The translations under genes and the position numbers were made by a program. From Rothia mucilaginosa ATCC 25296 (lineage in GTDB: Bacteria > Actinomycetota > Actinomycetes > Actinomycetales > Micrococcaceae), in contig NZ_ACVO01000003.1 of assembly GCF_000175615.1 (NCBI RefSeq), positions 1 through 64,000 of the forward strand: a stretch of 64,000 nt of DNA, written 5' to 3'. Positions 61,603 to 64,000 of this stretch are shown piece by piece (the first letter of the stretch is position 1; each line of letters begins with the position of its first letter). Under the pieces are notes generated by a model. It had not been told where the DNA came from and ran no database searches. It was given only the letters and a program-made list of their open reading frames with translations.

Positions 61603-63231
61603 ATGTCCTCACTTCCGAACTCTAAGTCTTCATTCCTCCGCGCGGCTCGGAATTATAGCGCGCTCGCACTGGCGGGCGTGATGATCCTGCCGCTGACCCC
61701 GACGTTAGCCCGGGACGCAGCGCCCACCGCAAACGCGCCCGTTGCTAACGCACCGACTGCCAATACCCCCGCCCCTGCAACTCAGGATGTCGCGGATGAG
61801 CCGTCTTTCACCGTTGTCTATGAGGATTACTACTACCAGGACGGCCGTGACGTCTTCAAGCAAGAGGGCGACGGCCTGTACACCGGTGAGGACAGTAAAA
61901 TTACGGTTCTGGGCACCGGCTTCACCAAGGAGTGGCGCAAGCAGCACGGCAAGGTAGTCATCTACATCGCGCCCGAGGAGAACGTCCCCTACAACGCCCA
62001 TCAGGTGACCGATACCCTCTTGCGGTTTGAAGAGGGCAAGGACTTCACCATTGACGATGATGGCACCTTTGTCGCCCCTCTGAATGTTGAGGCTAATACT
62101 TTGCCGAGTTACTACACCCTCACGGAGTATTTCCCGGATATGACTCTGGACAAGGTGCGTTACGAGGTTGGCATCCTCGCCGAGCCCGAGGGCCAGCCGC
62201 AGTCAACCGTTCAGGATATCTGGGCTCGCAAGAACGTTGTGACGCATCACGGTCTGAGCACCAATGATTATCACTTCGATACCTTCGCACCTAAGTTGAA
62301 ATACGACGCTTTGAAGGACCCCACGAAGGATCAGGAGCTGCTGATTCAGGGTCAGGGCTTCGTAGGGAATGACATTCCCGGCGCTGAGGGCATGATGTAC
62401 GTCATTCGTGAGAAGGGCACGGGTTCCCCCGTCCTGGTTATGAGCGAGATGAAGCATTATGTCCACGGTGATGATGAATACGAGACGGGCCTGGAGGGAG
62501 GCTTCGCTTTCGTCAATCTCAAGATTCCCGCGAACACGCTGGATCCGTCCAAGCAGTACGTCATTGAGGCGTGGAGCGACTACGGTTACCCCAGCAAGAC
62601 GGATAAGACTCTCATCACCCCGATGGTGGGTTTTGCCCCGGAGCACCGCGGCGTTCTTTTGGCGCACCAGGATTTGAAGTTTGAGGGTGTCCAGCGGTTC
62701 ACGAATGCTTACGTACCCGTAGAGGAACGTATGTACTTTTCGACATCGCTGAACGACGAGGAACAGAAGCAGCCTGCCACCCGCGGTGAGCTGGCTTCCG
62801 CCCTTTATGAGATGAAGGGCAGCCCCAAGGTGGACCTTCCTGAAGTCTCTCCGTGGCCGGATGTGAAGACGGACAATCCGAACTACGCCGCCTACATTTG
62901 GGCTCGTGAAAAGGGCGTTACTTTCGGCGGACCTGACGGAAAGTTCCACGCGGAGGACGGTCTCACGAATGCAACCGTTGCCGCAATGATTTACCGTGCG
63001 TCTGGTTCACCGGAAGTATCAGGTGTTTCGTCATTCCCGGATGTTACGCCGGATTCCGCATTCTATCGTGAGATTCTGTGGGCTACCCAGCAGAATGTTA
63101 TTACTCCCGAGACCGGCATGTTTGAACCGAATCATGCTGTGACCCGCATTGAGTTGGAGTGGATGTTGTTTTATTACCGGCATCGTGTGATGAACCCTAT
63201 CACTACCGGTCTATATCGCATTGCTAACTAA
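61603..63231 (+). CDS. Secreted X-Y SLH protein (array gene N)
   Basis: A 542-residue secreted protein, last of the array. The signal ends near residue 36 (TLARD), with a linker repeating NAPVANAPTANTPAP. The X domain (about 70-210) has DSKITVLGTGFTKEWRKQHG and RFEEGKDFTIDDDGTF. The Y domain (about 225-365) has LKYDALKDPTKDQELLIQG and VIREKGTGSPVL. SLH repeats start near 383 (PATRGELASALYEMKG), then YAAYIWAREKGVTFGGPDG, where the usual GWSDG is changed to GGPDG. It ends with a diverged TRIELEWMLFYYRHR and 15 extra residues. It appears the most diverged of the six cassette genes. Confidence 0.84.
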   Translation: MSSLPNSKSSFLRAARNYSALALAGVMILPLTPTLARDAAPTANAPVANAPTANTPAPATQDVADEPSFTVVYEDYYYQDGRDVFKQEGDGLYTGEDSKITVLGTGFTKEWRKQHGKVVIYIAPEENVPYNAHQVTDTLLRFEEGKDFTIDDDGTFVAPLNVEANTLPSYYTLTEYFPDMTLDKVRYEVGILAEPEGQPQSTVQDIWARKNVVTHHGLSTNDYHFDTFAPKLKYDALKDPTKDQELLIQGQGFVGNDIPGAEGMMYVIREKGTGSPVLVMSEMKHYVHGDDEYETGLEGGFAFVNLKIPANTLDPSKQYVIEAWSDYGYPSKTDKTLITPMVGFAPEHRGVLLAHQDLKFEGVQRFTNAYVPVEERMYFSTSLNDEEQKQPATRGELASALYEMKGSPKVDLPEVSPWPDVKTDNPNYAAYIWAREKGVTFGGPDGKFHAEDGLTNATVAAMIYRASGSPEVSGVSSFPDVTPDSAFYREILWATQQNVITPETGMFEPNHAVTRIELEWMLFYYRHRVMNPITTGLYRIAN

Positions 63232-63255
63232 GTAGGCCAGGTAACTAAGTAGGCC
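63225..63255 (+). repeat. Duplicated stop region of gene N
   Basis: TAACTAAGTAGGCC occurs exactly at 63225-63238 and 63242-63255, 17 nt apart; the first copy contains the stop TAA. Confidence 0.8.
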
Positions 63256-63265
63256 GGCCGGTTCT

Positions 63266-63305
63266 AGCCCGGGCACCTCGTCACAACGGACGGGGTGCCC
63301 GGGCT
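63266..63305. terminator. Convergent terminator between gene N and the Nif3-like gene
   Basis: AGCCCGGGCACC pairs perfectly with GGTGCCCGGGCT (63266-63277 with 63294-63305), between converging genes. Confidence 0.75.
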
Positions 63306-63351
63306 CTTACGCGCTGAGGGAATCCGCGCGGATTCTTCTAGAATTCTCGCC

Positions 63352-64000
63352 CTAGAGTTCCCACGCGGGGGCTGCGGCGGTGCTTGCCGAGTGCGCGTCC
63401 TGACCGGTTGCCATGCCGGTGGAGACGGTGAAGTCCCACGGGTCACTGTTGAGTGCAGACAGCTTCGTTTCGATGGTGAAACCGCGCTCAGCGAGCAGGG
63501 CGCGCAGGCGGTTTGCCGCCGAACGCAACCACAGCGATTCGCTGGCGGCGTGGGAGCAGTCAATCAGGGCGATGTTGCTGCCGTCAACTCGTGCGGTTTC
63601 GCGGAATTCGCTGGCGGGGTGGTGGCGCAGGTCGGCGGTAATGTACACCTGCGCGTCGGTGGCGCGCACAGCGTCAAAGAGGGAGTCACCGGCACCACCG
63701 CAGAGGGCGACGCGGCGGATCGGCTGGTCGGCGCGTCCGGCGATGCGCAGGCCACCGGCGGTTGCGGGCAGTGCCGTAGCGAGGCGTTCTGCAAGCTCCT
63801 TGAGGGTGATTTCTTCGGGCAGGGTGCCGAGGCGGCCGGTGCCTACTGCGTGTTCCTGTTCGTCGAGTACCTGGGTTTGCGCTTCGGTGAGCGGTTCGCG
63901 GTCAATCAGACCGATAGCGTCACAGAGTGCTTCGTTCACGCCTTCAACGGCGGCATCTGCGTTGGTGTGCGCGCCGAGCAGGCCACATCCGCCTTCGATA
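63352..64000 (-). CDS. Nif3-like dinuclear metal-centre protein, start outside window
   Basis: The C-terminal 215 residues of a Nif3/YqfO-family protein, a conserved hexamer with a two-metal site and uncertain cellular role. The frame is open to the window edge and reads GGCGLLGAHTNADAAVEGVNEAL, YITADLRHHPASEF and ALIDCSHAASE, corresponding to the family's His/Asp/Glu metal-binding blocks. The stop is TAG at 63352-63354. It is convergent with the SLH array and marks the return to housekeeping genes. Confidence 0.88.
   Translation of the reverse strand, partial: IEGGCGLLGAHTNADAAVEGVNEALCDAIGLIDREPLTEAQTQVLDEQEHAVGTGRLGTLPEEITLKELAERLATALPATAGGLRIAGRADQPIRRVALCGGAGDSLFDAVRATDAQVYITADLRHHPASEFRETARVDGSNIALIDCSHAASESLWLRSAANRLRALLAERGFTIETKLSALNSDPWDFTVSTGMATGQDAHSASTAAAPAWEL

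Noticed and set aside
31976..63231. SLH array as a prophage or integrative element
   Set aside because: No integrase, tail, capsid or conjugation genes and no flanking direct repeats; codon use mostly matches the rest of the window.

Overview
The window looks like a chromosome segment of a high-GC Gram-positive bacterium of the Micrococcales, most probably a Rothia species (R. mucilaginosa-like). This is inferred from gene content: a type II fatty-acid cluster fabD-fabH-acpP-fabF, an actinobacterial DUF2469 gene beside rnhB, an MptB-like polyprenol-phosphomannose mannosyltransferase, a type A RNase P RNA, frequent GTG starts and a large family of S-layer-homology (SLH) proteins. I had no database access, so the genus is an inference.

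Left half (1-31600), mostly minus strand and housekeeping. A membrane mannosyltransferase-like gene runs off the left edge and carries a one-base frameshift. It is followed by a palindromic intergenic repeat, trpE-trpC, and a riboflavin operon (ribM/pnuC, ribD, a ribE-ribB fusion, ribA, ribH) with an FMN riboswitch far upstream of its first gene. A gene-poor stretch of about 1.2 kb follows (10.3-11.6 kb), with a perfect terminator and a second copy of the palindromic repeat. Then come fabD-fabH-acpP-fabF, xerC, the competence-linked dprA-comM-yraN, DUF2469-rnhB-lepB, rplS, ssb, a membrane-anchored HNH nuclease, tRNA-Arg(TCT), mptB, orn, tRNA-His, def, rnpB and yaaA.

Right half (31976-63231), all plus strand: fourteen consecutive genes for exported or membrane-anchored proteins that end in about three SLH-like domains. 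There are four types. One is a Tat-signal protein. Five are large Ig-like-module proteins; the two largest have extra modules and one is frameshifted in its signal peptide. Two are singletons, one of them membrane-anchored. Six are smaller paralogues, each a cassette with its own conserved promoter, 5' leader and terminator. The proteins share near-identical SLH core segments but differ in their presumed surface-exposed modules. This suggests a recombining family of wall-bound surface proteins, the window's most unusual system. A Nif3-like gene begins beyond the right edge.

Two genome-wide habits stand out. Many genes carry short (13-20 nt) tandem repeats that start at the stop codon and repeat it. 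Several intergenic regions hold degenerate 15-18 nt tandem repeats.
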